From Membranipora membranacea (Eukaryota > Bryozoa > Gymnolaemata > Cheilostomatida > Membraniporidae): a DNA stretch of 64,000 bases. Shown here piece by piece: positions 1-10,878 of the stretch; the first letter of the stretch is position 1, and every line of letters starts with the position of its first letter. The position numbers and the translations under genes are program-made. The notes beneath the pieces were generated by a model. That model saw nothing but the letters and a program-made list of their open reading frames with translations, searched no databases and was not told the DNA's origin. Where the stretch lies: assembly GCA_914767715.1 (NCBI GenBank), contig OU612070.1, forward strand, positions 3,303,501-3,367,500, given 5' to 3'.

Positions 1-1059
1 ATTCTTAATCTGGTATCATTCTCAGCTTATACTTGTCTATTAACATTTCAGCATTCAGGTTCCTGCACATCGTTATTATGTTAATATTATTAATTATTAT
101 TATATTATAAAGGATCAATGGAATCCTATCACACGTGCCATTTCACACATACCTGTATCCAGGAACTAATCGTTGTTATCTGTAATAGCTGCTGTCACAG
201 CTATAGGTCTTTTTAGTAGAACATGATATAACAGTCATATCGTTGTGTAGCTGGTTGTCTTTGCTGAGTTTAACTTTTTGATTTTTGCTACCCCACATGA
301 TACACAATCATGTGTTATTTGTAAGTGATGTCACTTATATATAGTTTTTACAGATCAATTAACTTCATTGATCTGAGTATTCTTACCGTCTTTTTACAGT
401 ATCTATAAAAAATTGTGTCATTTAATTCCTTGTTTTTCTGGTTACAAGTGCCCTGCGCATAACTCTTACTCTGGAATAAAATATGTGCTATATATACCTA
501 TGTCAGACCAGCACACTTCACATTTTTTTCTTGTCCTAACGGCTAGCAAAGCAAACAAGAAGTATTGTTACTTGCTCCTCTATAAAGGAGCATATAAGAG
601 CAGCACTTATCAAAAGAACTTATATTTTCCTCTGTATGTATCCAACATCAGGCCAGTATGAACACATGTATGTGAGTGGTTACAACCTTTTGCTAGGTAC
701 TTATTTTAGATATGGCGGCATCTCATTTTCAGGCCCCTCCCCACAACAAACAACCAAAATCTTGAGCACACATTGCATGTGGAATTAACCTGTTAGAATG
801 GTATGGGAAATTAATGCCTTCACCATGCTACACATAATTTTGTAATGTCTTCATACATGCAGGTTGAGGAAGAGACAAAACCTGTAATTTATCCTAGTAT
901 GTTTCTTTTTGGCTCAGCTGTATAATTTATACACTCTGCAAGATAATAAGTTTAGAGCTGACGGCAAATAATCCCGATTACCAGGGAAATCTCTGGTACA
1001 GATTGAGGCTGTTGCAGACAGGCTGAGAAAACTCCTCAGTAAGAGCGGTAGCATTAGTT

Positions 1060-1153
1060 AACTTCAAAATGCATCAAGATATGCCAAATTGAACTGTGCA
1101 CTAGACGTCTAGCGCACAGTTCAATTTGGCATATCTTGATGCATTTTGAAGTT
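1060..1153. repeat. 94-bp near-perfect palindrome (47-bp arms)
   Basis: The sequence from 1060 reads back on the other strand from 1153 with one mismatch (1100 against 1113), centred on GAC|GTC at 1106/1107. The paralogous stretch at 7875-7930 contains only the right arm (GTCTAGCGCTCAGTTCA onward), so the left arm was added in this copy. That is the pattern expected of template switching during replication. Confidence 0.9.
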
Positions 1154-1248
1154 TCATTTGTTCTTTCTATTGATGATGTCTGGAGGTGTATTTTTATTTA
1201 TAGTTTCTGAGCAGTAAACAGTCACAGAAATATATGTATGTAATATAT

Positions 1249-1776
1249 CAGGGGTGCCCAACCTATGGCTCATGAGCCACCTCGGCTCATTTTGGCTTTT
1301 TGGATGGCTCATTTTAATATTTGCAAATTCCACGCGCTTTTTGGCGCGAATTTCATTCATTCAATTCATGCATGTACAATGTACATTAAATGTATGTATA
1401 GTGTGTACAAGTTCATTGTACTGGGTGCCTGCATTGTACATATGTGTGTAGAGTTGTCTTCTTGCAGACTTGCCAACCTAAATTTTCCAAAATGCTTATA
1501 AAAATTTGCAAAATGCTTAAAATGCTTAAAAAACTCCAGGGCGCCTCATATGACCAGAAATTGCCTCAAAAATATTTTCGCGCTACGCGCATAATCTCAC
1601 ACAGTGACTTTGCTTTGATAATTTTGCCAGCACTTATACATGAATGAATATTATACATATATATATATATCACTGATTGTTTCCATGTTGTCTACACGTG
1701 ATGCGACGTGGTCAGCTCATTTGGTGTGATTGATTTTTTAAATTGCTCATGTGAGAGAAAAGGTTGGGCACCCCTG
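1249..1776. mobile_element. Non-autonomous hAT-type element, 528 bp
   Basis: The left end is CAGGGGTGCCCAACCT and the right end is its inverse, AGGTTGGGCACCCCTG. Eight bases flank each side: TAATATAT at 1241-1248 and TGATATAT at 1777-1784, one mismatch apart, as expected for a hAT target duplication. No transposase reading frame lies inside, so it must move with an enzyme supplied elsewhere. It is absent from the paralogous sequence near 8025, which gives the empty site. Confidence 0.88.
1465..1590 (+). repeat. Dispersed repeat inside the hAT element (copy 1)
   Basis: From CAGACTTGCCAACCT to the CGCGCTACGCGC stretch this segment matches 10752-10878 at high identity, including TTAAAAAACTCCAGGG and TGACCAGAAATTGCC. 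The other copy has no hAT ends around it, so this is a separate repeat family captured by the transposon, or a fragment of it shared by descent. Confidence 0.75.
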
Positions 1777-2270
1777 TGATATATATTGTTGCAAAATGTA
1801 TGAGATAGTTCTCAGGTGTTGGAATCTAGCCACTGGAATTACACAGTTTCAAGGAAATAATATTTGATAATCCTAGAGTGATAATAACAATGATAATAAT
1901 AAAAGGACCTTAATTCACCTGAGGAGAGAATATAACAAATGATGCTGGCCAACTGAGACTGTATAAAACAGCAAACATAGAACACATAATAGGCAGAAGT
2001 TGCTGATGAGAAACTCATTTCCTGGCTGAAGGAAACGGATGTCTGATGAAGACGTAACCGTTCTATGATGATGACTGTTTCATATGAATGTTTTTGGTAA
2101 ATTTATTTGAAAAAAAAGTTTCACCTTAAATCTGATGTTGAGCTTTAAACCTAGGGGAAACACATTCAGACAACACTACGATGAGTGTTTTGGGTTGAAA
2201 TTATTTGCAAAAAAATTCATGTTTTTGGAAAATACAAAAAATATTTTTTGCTTTTAATAATTAAATTCAT

Positions 2271-3028
2271 CTAATAATTTCTCATTCTTTGAAATATTGT
2301 GCCAGCAGGAATGAAAAATTCCATCTTATAGGTTCTGATTGGGAATAGATGATTTGTCTTACCAATGTAACTTGGTGATGGAGATAGGGATAGTTATTTG
2401 AGTATTAGTTTTATGTGGTGATAGCATGATATGCATTCATGGTTGTTTATAAAAATCAATCAGCAGATATTATTTCTTATGGACACTGAATTAAGTACAC
2501 AATTTGCAGCCAAATGGCAGTTCTCCAACTGGAATGATAAACGGAGCTGTCATTCACTCTACAACTGTAATGGAATGTTTTTTTCACCCTGAGATTTTAG
2601 CCTGTTCATGATATCAAAATGGTATTTTCACCTGTGAAAGGGAAGGATAATATAGCAAGCATCGGGTGGTAATCGTCATATATTTGGTTACATGAAGTTG
2701 TATTAGAACAGGACGCCTGTACCCGCCTCTCTCTCTTTATGTTCCCTCTGTACTCGTATCCAGATAAATGTAGCCATAATTCATTCCCTGGCGTAACCAA
2801 CGATGCACTGTCACGAGACGAAGTTGTCCTGTCATGTCCTGATGGGAAACAACTCCGAAATCCACATCAATGTGTGGTAGAAAATGGAGAATAATTTTGT
2901 CATCAACAAATTTTATCCGATCCAAAAATCAATTTTCCGAACAAGAAAGTGCATTTGAGAGAAAACAGCAGTCTCTGAGCAGCACACTCAAGATGTGGTG
3001 CATATTATTGCAGCTGGTATTTAGGATC
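2271..3028. other. Upstream region of the lectin gene, no gene seen
   Basis: No coding signal or repeat is recognised. The promoter of the lectin at 3029 should lie here, but no TATA box or other core element could be assigned with confidence. An earlier in-frame ATG exists at 2993, within an unbroken frame leading into the lectin start. Confidence 0.4.
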
Positions 3029-6000
3029 ATGGCGGGTCAGACTTATACATATATTTCACTTACAATTCTGCTCATATCTCAAAGCTGTTGGAGCCAGGTA
3101 GAGAGCCTCAGATATTTCGTAGTTGGATTTTTTTAGACTGCTCAAAGTGTTTGAATGCATGGTGGTATAAAATTTTGACTTATTGGTAATTTGTTTATAT
3201 TTTGATTTTCAAACTTTAATATACCATTCAAATGGTGTCATAAACAGGAAACATACTCAGTGTCATAAAGCGGAGGTAAACAAAAGGTTGGTGTATACAC
3301 CATGTTTGGCAGCCGACAGCAAAGTAGGATGCTCAAAATAAAAAAGAAAGAATGCTAAATGCTACTTTTTTTTAAACAAAATGTTCCTTTTATGATACTT
3401 TAGTCTAGGAGTAAAACATGTACGCAGTGTCACAGTCACGGCGTTTCGTAAGCTGCCATACCTTCTTAGGATAGAGGAGAGCATTTTTCGCTGATAAAAT
3501 ATGAATGATTCATACTGGTGTGGTGGCAAGCGTGTTTTCAATTGTTTTCTAGATTAGCTTATCAACATATAACGTGCTACGGGACACATGTCTCTCAAGT
3601 ACGTATGACACCAAAGGAGGAGTCACTTCTCAAATAAAGTGTGTAGCCCTTTGTCTACATGATGCAGAATGTGCATCAGTAACTTATACAAAGGAGGCCC
3701 TTACATGCTCAATGACCTCAGTTTGTGCAACAACGGATGATTGTGATGGTGGTGTCTCCGTCATCGGCATTAATAAACCAGGTCAGTGTGAGTAGTTAAA
3801 GGGGATGTGCAGATAAATATCTCCCATTGTTTTACATCAATTCAGGGTTTTATCAAATAGTGAAAGCTTGTAAAAGAGGTATCATGAGATCTCAGTCTAA
3901 TTTAGAATTCAGGTTAGTAAACACCCTGTGGCCGGACTTAATCTGTCAAAGCTGAGATGAGATACTCAAAACGTAGCTACTTTTCTTCCCAAATATTGAA
4001 AACGGTATCCTTTTTAGTACCTTCCTGTGTCAACTATGACTGAAAATCAGTTGAAACTTGGCCACAGGCTTTTAATGAATCTAAAACAGTGTTCTGTTCT
4101 ATAGAACTCTAGGATGATACCAAACAACCTGATTCATTCACAATCAGTTAAAACAACCACTTATTATACAAAAAAAAAATAAAAATCAGAGTTTCACTTT
4201 GCATGATGAGGTTACCAGCTTTAATCAAGGATGCTCTCCGCACAGCTTTTCGAGTTGGTGGCTTTCAAGTTTTTGATATTAGATACTCAAATAAAATTTC
4301 CTTATTTTGATTGGTTATGAATCTGCAAATAGAACTGATTATTCATTCAGTATTCAACTGCTTTTCGATTCAGTTGAATTCACTGTGACCAATGGCTGTC
4401 CCAACGTACCTGCTTCCTTAGAAAGCTTTGACATTATAAATAAATAAATTATAAATGACCATTTTGTGAAAGAGTTCAGTGTTAGAGGCGCCGGATACAG
4501 AATCACAAGGTCCTGGGTTCGAGCCCTACCGGGATGCACTGCTTGTCTAGTACTACCTGACTTGGCTGTCACAGGCCACTCACCCTAGCCAACCTGGAAT
4601 GATTAACGGATAATGATATGCCATATTGCCAGGACCTTCAACACTGAAGTTGGCAATCATTCAAGAAAAAAAATATATATGAAAGAAAAATCAGCCTCAG
4701 TATGAAAGACTATCCGAAGACCAAACAGGTGTTAACATCAGCAGGTTTTGTTACATGTGAAAAGAACATCTGAGATAGCTTAACAACTTATTTGAAAACC
4801 TGGTTATCCTCTCCAACTTCGATCTGATTTCTGAGATACGGCCTCAGTTTTAAATTTGCCAACTCAATGATGATTTTCACATCACAATCTCCTGGAAATG
4901 TTTTCTAATATGCGGTTGTATCAGCCCTGCTCATCAAATTAATTATTAATCTATTTTCTATTTATTCTGGTGCTATCTTTTCATATGCTATGCATTACCC
5001 TACTTGGAGTAATATAGCCAAATGGTGTAATATGTTAGTGAGTTGCTTCTTGATAAAGAGGCCACCTGTTCAATTCCTGGCGATATCACATTTTAGTTTT
5101 GAGTGGCTGCAGCAACGGAAAATATATTCATAATGAAGTCGAAAAGTAGGATTGAGTGAAAGGAAGCTCAGACAACAAAATGCAAGTATTAGAGGAGAGG
5201 AGAAATTACTACTAGTAGATAGATTTGTTGGGGTTATAGACAGCTTGAAAGTTATTTAGGGCAGCACTTTTATTAATGTTGGATCTCAGCTAGATTTTAA
5301 AGGCACCTGATTGGTCAGGGTCAACTTTTGTCATCACTAATGGCTGATGGCTCGGGAAGAATATACTTCCTACATTTTGAGAGCTCATATAACTCCATGC
5401 AAAGCTACTGGCTAGATGCCACAACTCTCTATTTAAATTTTTGACTGGTGGCTCTGCTAGCCCAGCTGTGTCAGCAGTGGTTTAAGTGGTCTAAATTTAT
5501 CTGGGGCAGTATCTTGAAAGCGTCAAACTTTCCAGTTATTGTCCCAGACTGACCCAGACTCATTTTACATCTTGGTACTATGTGAATAAAACATCGGCGT
5601 GTTCTGGGACTAGACAATATACACGTTTCATAATATTTTCCCAGCAATATCCCTGTTTATGATAAAACAGAGGGTGAGCTGCCCCTAAAGAGGGACGCAA
5701 GCTGCCCGAAGTCCTCGTACTGAGAGTGTGATACATCTAAGAAAACTAGAGTGTATCCTAGAAGCCATGGTGGACCACCTAATCGATAGCGTGCAGCAAG
5801 CTGCCAGAAACTGAAACAGACACTAATCAGCCATTGGCAGTGACACTTTGATCTTAGCCAATAGGCCGAGAAGCACTATCCCAGACAGAAATCTGGGATG
5901 AGTTTATCAATGTGAACATTAGACAAGCACCATCTGGGATCAGCATTTGGGATGGCATCCCAATGTCAACTAGGACAATATGGACCAGCCTTAACTCACA

Positions 6001-6977
6001 CACAAACTTAAACACACACATAAAGTGCATAAATAAATTTCAGCCAATCAAAAGGAAGTTGTACCATCACTGATGGAGGCAACTCTTAACACCATCCTGC
6101 CTGACTGTAAAATGCATTTGTCTTTGGGTAGTCTTTAATGCGGTCATTGTTGTATTATCAGCTTATACACCAGGGTTTTTAAATGGCCTTACAGGAGTAT
6201 GCTATCGCTTCATCGAGTCAACATTGAGCTAGACTGATTCTAGGACTGCGTGTGAGGCAGATAATGGTCAGTTAGCTGTACTAGACTCAGATGAAAAGAT
6301 TGAATGGATAAATGCAGCTCGGAAATCAGCAGGTTCAGGATATGGTATGTATATATTAAAATTTTCCAGCCAAAGAAATACAAGTAGTGCAGGGCATTGC
6401 CCATTGATGCTGAGCAATCAGAGCGAAATCAGCATGTATTTTACCATTTCGCAAAAGACTTTTGTGATCAGACTTGATGGGGTCTGTTTCACATGGAATT
6501 CTGTACCAGCACCTGAACATTCTTAAAAAATGGTGACAAATGTATCATTTTCCCAAAAAATCAGTAAAATTTTCAATTATGCTTACCTTTCTTTCTGCAT
6601 GTTGACTTGTAATTTTTTACCTCCTCTCAATCCATATCACGCACCTCTACATTGAAAGTTTACATCTATCAAACGCGGTATTTCTTGCTGTCTTATATTT
6701 AGAGCATTTGCTTTCAGTTTTGGAGTCAAACTTCTGGATTGGGCTGTACAACAGTTCACAGTTACACTCATGGCAGTGGATTGATGGTCAGGAACTGGAA
6801 AATGGAAAAGACAATGACGCCTGGTACAAGGAGACATATGTCAACAATCAGGAACCTAATCATTATGATGGGGGTGGACCTTGGTGTGTCGAAATGTTCG
6901 GTGACAACAAAGGACTAGAGTGGAATGATGAGTATTGTGGTGAAGAAAGGTTCTATGTTTGCGAGTATATTCCATGA
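3029..6977 (+). CDS. Secreted PAN-domain + C-type lectin protein (amber codon in CTLD)
   Basis: Four exons fit splice consensus and reading phase: 3029-3097, 3553-3781, 6195-6344 and 6703-6977, total 723 nt. Exon 1 encodes a 23-residue signal peptide (MAGQTYTYISLTILLISQSC). Exon 2 is a PAN/apple-like module with spaced cysteines (DTCLSS, CVALCLHDAEC, CSMTSVC). Exons 3 and 4 form a C-type lectin domain: CYRFIE, DSRTACEADNGQLAVLDS, then FWIGLYN, WQWIDG, EPN (the mannose-type calcium and sugar motif), CVEM, WND and YVCEYIP before the stop. A TAG at 6230-6232 falls exactly where the family has the conserved Trp of LTW, so the genomic reading stops halfway. Everything after it is intact, with splice sites, so it is either a very recent null allele, a sequencing error or a recoded codon. 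Likely role is calcium-dependent carbohydrate binding outside the cell. A tandem sister gene probably lies upstream. Confidence 0.82.
4008..4145 (+). repeat. Dispersed repeat (copy 1), in lectin intron 2
   Basis: TTTTTAGTACCTTC, GGCCACAGGCTTT, and a stretch ending near CTAGGATGATACCA match 60355-60485 in the same order. The second copy carries a hairpin at its left end. Probably a short transposon remnant. Confidence 0.6.
4465..4680 (+). mobile_element. tRNA-derived SINE
   Basis: A tRNA-like head has an A box around GTTCAGTGTTAGAGGCG (4474-4490) and a B box GGGTTCGAGCCC (4515-4526), about 35 bp apart as in RNA polymerase III promoters. A non-tRNA body follows and ends in an A-rich tail near 4665-4680. 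It lies in intron 2 of the lectin gene. The head cannot fold as a full tRNA, so it is not a functional tRNA gene. Confidence 0.75.
5279..5481 (+). mobile_element. Half copy of the TTAA foldback MITE
   Basis: It matches the right arm of the element at 8333-8739 from the loop (TTGGATCTCAGCTAG) to the terminus (CAGCAGTGGT), followed by TTAA at 5482-5485. The left arm is missing, and the break falls at the loop of the hairpin. Confidence 0.8.
5808..5874 (-). pseudogene. U2 snRNA-derived sequence (possible U2-headed SINE)
   Basis: Read on the minus strand from 5874, GCTTCTCGGCC then TATTGGCTAAGATCA matches the highly conserved 5' end of U2 snRNA (GCTTCTCGGCCTTTTGGCTAAGATCA) with one substitution, then GTGT after one inserted A. 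After a 17-nt extra piece, TTAGTGTCTGTT and TCAGTTT match the next U2 segment that contains the branch-site recognition region. Homology then stops and unrelated sequence continues to the left. The interrupted, truncated structure means that it is not a working U2 gene. It is a retropseudogene or the head of a snRNA-derived SINE. Confidence 0.78.
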
Positions 6978-7506
6978 GCACTATAGATGGGTAACCTAAC
7001 CAGTAAGCAATTCTGTCAGTATTTATAAAACTGATCCTGTAGTCTCCACTCTAAACTGTGCATCCCGCTTCACATAGTCCCAATGCCTTATGTTAGCATT
7101 CTTTTGAGAAAACAATGAAAACCTATCACACTTTTCGCATGTGCCATTTCACACATACCTGTATCCAAGTACTAATCTTTGTTATCTGCAATAGCTGCTG
7201 TCACAGCTATAGGTTTTTTTCTAGAAGAACCTAACAGATCTTATAGATATGATGGCAGATCTTTGTATTGGTTGTATAATTGGGTGTCTCTGCTGGATTT
7301 TAACTAGCTTTTTGCTTCCTAATATTCATATTCATCTATTATGTGCAATAGTATTCATTAGGTATAGTTGTATCAAATCCATTAATTTCATTGATCTTCT
7401 ATATTCTAACCTTTCTCTTTATATTATCTTCAAAAATTGTTTCATTATATTCCTTGTTTTTTTCTGGTTACAAGTGCTCTGCACTTAACTCTTACTCCGG
7501 AATAAA
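6978..7506 (+). other. Lectin 3' untranslated region with AATAAA
   Basis: The stop codon is at 6975-6977 and the first convincing poly(A) signal is AATAAA at 7501-7506. The same hexamer and its flanks occur at 475-480 in the upstream duplicate, which supports it as the true end of the transcript. Confidence 0.6.
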
Positions 7507-9060
7507 TGTGCTATAGATACATAATTATGTCTGACCGGCACAATTCACATTTTTATCTTGGATGATACAACTTGATTCACCCTCCAGTTCTATCAGGTAT
7601 ATGGGTTGTTCTACTTTGCCTTCAAATGAATTGAATGAAATGAAATCAAACCTGGGAATCTAGAATCCAGGCGTGACCGAACGTCACAGTATGAAAAGAA
7701 AAGAAACCTTTTCAGGCCACTGAACACATTGTAGTGAAGTAGCCAAGAAAAGCCATGAGACGCATTTTTATTTCTTCAAACACTACGGTGTGTGGCCCCA
7801 GCAACAGTTTATAAATGTCCAGATTGCAAGTTGGCCACAGGCTTCAAAAGACTCCTAGGAGGAGCGGTAACACTAGTTAATTGTCTAGCGCTCAGTTCAT
7901 TCTGGTGTAAATTCATGTATTTGGTAATTTCATTTGCTATTTCTATTGATGCAGTCTGGAAGTGGATACTTGTTTTTAGTTTCTGAGCGGTAAATAATCA
8001 CACAAATACATACATACAATATAAATTGTAGCAACATGTTTTTGATAATTCAAGCCACTGGAATTACACAGTTTCAAGTAAATATTATAGTGTTAGTACA
8101 GGAGCCCCCAACTTCATGCGTGAAAGAAATAGCTAATGATGTTGCCCAACTAAGACTTGATATAAAAATAGTCGAAGCTGAACACATATTGGCAGACGTG
8201 GAGGTTGCTGAATAGAAACTCATTTCCTGACTGATGGAAACAGATGTCTGATGAAGACGCAACCGTTCTATGATGATGACCGTTCTTGGCAAAAATTATT
8301 TGAAAAAAATCGGAAAATGTTGTTTGTCTTAAACCACTGCTGACACAGCTGGGCTTTGCCCAGCAGTGCCACCAGTCAAAAATTTAAATGGATAGTTGTG
8401 GCATCAAAACATCTAGCCAGTAGCTTTGAATGGAGTTATATGAGCTCTCAAAATGCAAGGAGTATCTTCTTCCCCAGCCATCCACCATTAGTGATGACAT
8501 ATGTTGAGGTTGACCAATCAGGTTGGATCTCAGCTAGATTTTAAAGGCACCTGATTGGTCAACCTCAACATATGTCATCACTAATGGTGGATGGCTGGGG
8601 AAGAAGATACTCCTTGCATTTTGAGAGCTCATATAACTCCATTCAAAGCTACTGGCTAGATGTTTTGATGCCACAACTCTCTATTTAAATTTTTGACTGG
8701 TGGCTATGCTGGGCAAAGCCCAGCTGTGGCAGCAGTGGTTTAAATATTGGTCCTAACGTGTATAAAATAGACTTAAACTCATTAAGAAATCATTCCCATT
8801 TTTAGAAACTTTGATATATTCGAGTACTTTTGGAAAGGACGGAGGACCATTTTCTGTGTTTTCCAGAAAAGGTGGAAATAGTATTTTACCTTTAAGTTGA
8901 TAAGGACCTTTAATAAACCTATCATATGTATGTCTGTATCACTGCGTGTACTGTATGTAATATGGGTGTTTTGGGTCGAAGTCTTTTGAAAAAATCATGT
9001 TTTTGGAAAATAGAGAAAACAATTCTTGCCTCAAACCTTAATAACTCAAGATTTACAATG
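7113..9060 (+). repeat. Downstream copy of the lectin 3' flank duplication
   Basis: Partner of 113-2270. Shared blocks run in the same order. This copy lacks the hAT element and the palindrome and instead carries the foldback MITE at 8333-8739. The two copies therefore acquired different insertions after duplication. Confidence 0.8.
8333..8739. mobile_element. Foldback MITE with TTAA target duplication
   Basis: The element reads ACCACTGCTGACACAGCTGG at the left end and the near-exact inverse at the right end. The inverted arms run almost the whole length (about 190 bp each) around a loop at roughly 8522-8549. TTAA flanks both sides (8329-8332 and 8740-8743), the target used by piggyBac-type transposases. 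No protein is encoded. The transcript would form a long hairpin. Confidence 0.88.
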
Positions 9061-10751
9061 AAAGCTTACAATCTTTTGTAGGGATCGATGTGGCAACGGG
9101 CATCGAACCGAAGCCTGCTAGGGCCTGGTATACATCAGGCAGACAGAAAACAGAAGTTGATGAATCATTTGCTTGGGTTTCAATAACAAGAAAAGTGCAT
9201 AACACATTAGTAGTATTTGTTCTGCACTTATAATATTTTCGATATTTGATTTAGTTACAAAACAAGGAGAGTTTTTGGTTTCTCTTTCAATAATAAAGTA
9301 AAGACTGTTCTGTTAAATTTAATAGCTGTCATAGGTGTCAGTCTTGTAAATCAATCTGCTGCATGATTTGTCAAAAGGTCTCAGATAGCGAGACAGTATA
9401 CTGTGTAACTATTGAATGTAAAGTGTAGGCTTATACTTGGTTCAGACTGCTGGTAGTTAGTCAATACCAAAAATATCACCAGCTTGCTTCAATCACAATC
9501 ATTTCAGCTTTATATTCGCCAAGAAATTTGAATTCCAACATGGGTATTGGTCCTAATTTAGTGAATATTGGCCTAAAAATACATTATGGAAGCCCGCCTG
9601 GTGCGCAAATACAGCCCAATGATAGTAGTGTTATGGAGACAGGCTGAGGAGCCGCCTGCTCTTGATACTTGAGAAGTCAATTCACATAGAACTGCAGATC
9701 TTTAATACAGACATAGTTTTATAATTCGAAGACTATTGTAAGAACCTGGTGAGCACTGAGGTAATAGAAATACGGCAGAGGTACAGAAGTACACTACTGC
9801 CAAGAAAAGGCTGCTGTTGATCACAACCTCTGAGACAGCGGAGGAAGTTATTCCACTGCCATAACCATTCAGAAGGAGCAAGGTATCGCAAATAATATCT
9901 GTTATCACTCATCAATTATATACCATAGCTAGTGCCTTTCACACTATCAGAACTGTGATAACGCAAATTGGAATCCTAATAAAATGCAAGAATACTCCTA
10001 CACAATTCTAGTGCATTTAATGTGTACATAATATACCTGGTTGAAACTAACTACAAACAAAACCATGAAAAAACTTTGAACAAATATTAACATATTTATA
10101 GCTATTGCAAATATCTTTCTTGCTTCAATTGGTCAAAGTCTATGGAGGTGACGGCTGCTAAATATATTTGGATGCTATTGACCGCTCATTGTAGGCAGGG
10201 AGGGTAAGGGCGTGCTAGACAGGTCCATATAATACGTGGAATTTCCTCCCCGAAGCTTTGACAAGTTTACAGTTTTCTGTAGAAAATTTGAGCTTGGAGA
10301 AGACAATTGTGATTATTTGTGAGTGAAGCGGCATTCATTGAAGATTATGTTTTGCTATTTAAAGTAACGTCAAAGACCGATCCGAATGACGAGAAATTGT
10401 ATACTGTTGGAATGCTGCCTAGCTACTGAAAATGAATACCTGACCAAAAACTTGATTTGATGATGTTGTTTCATGTCAGTGAAGGAAGTAGGTGAAAACT
10501 GCTGTTTTTGTCAATGCAGCAGTCAATGGAAGAGTAAAATTAATTGCAAGAAGTTTCAAAATACATGGATATATTCTTAGAGATTGAGTTCTTCGTATAG
10601 TTTGGGATAATATATGACGAGTCTAAAGTGACTTTATAAGTCACAATTAATTTTTTTTTTGAAGTGGTGAAATTATGCGAAATTTCAATCATTTATTTGG
10701 AATAAATCATAGGCTTGAAGCAAAATTATTTAAGATTTTCTATTAGAGTAC
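9061..10751. other. Intergenic DNA, nothing recognised
   Basis: No convincing coding region or repeat end was seen. A tRNA B-box-like string (minus strand GGTTCGATGCC near 9100) is isolated and lacks an A box. Confidence 0.5.
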
Positions 10752-10878
10752 CAGACTTGCCAACCTAATTTTTCCAAAATGCTTACAAAAATTTGCAATA
10801 TGCTTAAAAATGCTTAAAAAACTCCAGGGTGCCTTGAATGACCAGAAATTGCCCCAAAAAAATTTTCGCGCTGCGCGT
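10752..10878 (+). repeat. Dispersed repeat (copy 2)
   Basis: Matches 1465-1590, from CAGACTTGCCAACCT through AAAAAACTCCAGGG and TGACCAGAAATTGCC to CGCGCTGCGCG. It is not enclosed by transposon ends here. Confidence 0.75.

Larger units (their letters stand above)
113..2270 (+). repeat. Upstream copy of the lectin 3' flank (segmental duplication)
   Basis: Blocks here match the region after the lectin gene in the same order. Examples are 129-215 against 7118-7215 (CACATACCTGTATCC, AGCTGCTGTCACAGC), 475-540 against 7501-7556, 1150-1240 against 7925-8025, 1990-2080 against 8205-8285 and 2180-2240 against 8955-9010. A polyadenylation hexamer AATAAA sits at the same place in both (475 and 7501). 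The order and shared poly(A) site indicate that this is the 3' untranslated and downstream DNA of a second lectin gene whose exons lie left of the window. Unshared DNA, including a hAT element, separates the blocks. Confidence 0.8.

Noticed and set aside
9085..9120. SINE on the minus strand
   Set aside because: Only a B-box-like string is visible. Neither an A box nor a tail is seen.
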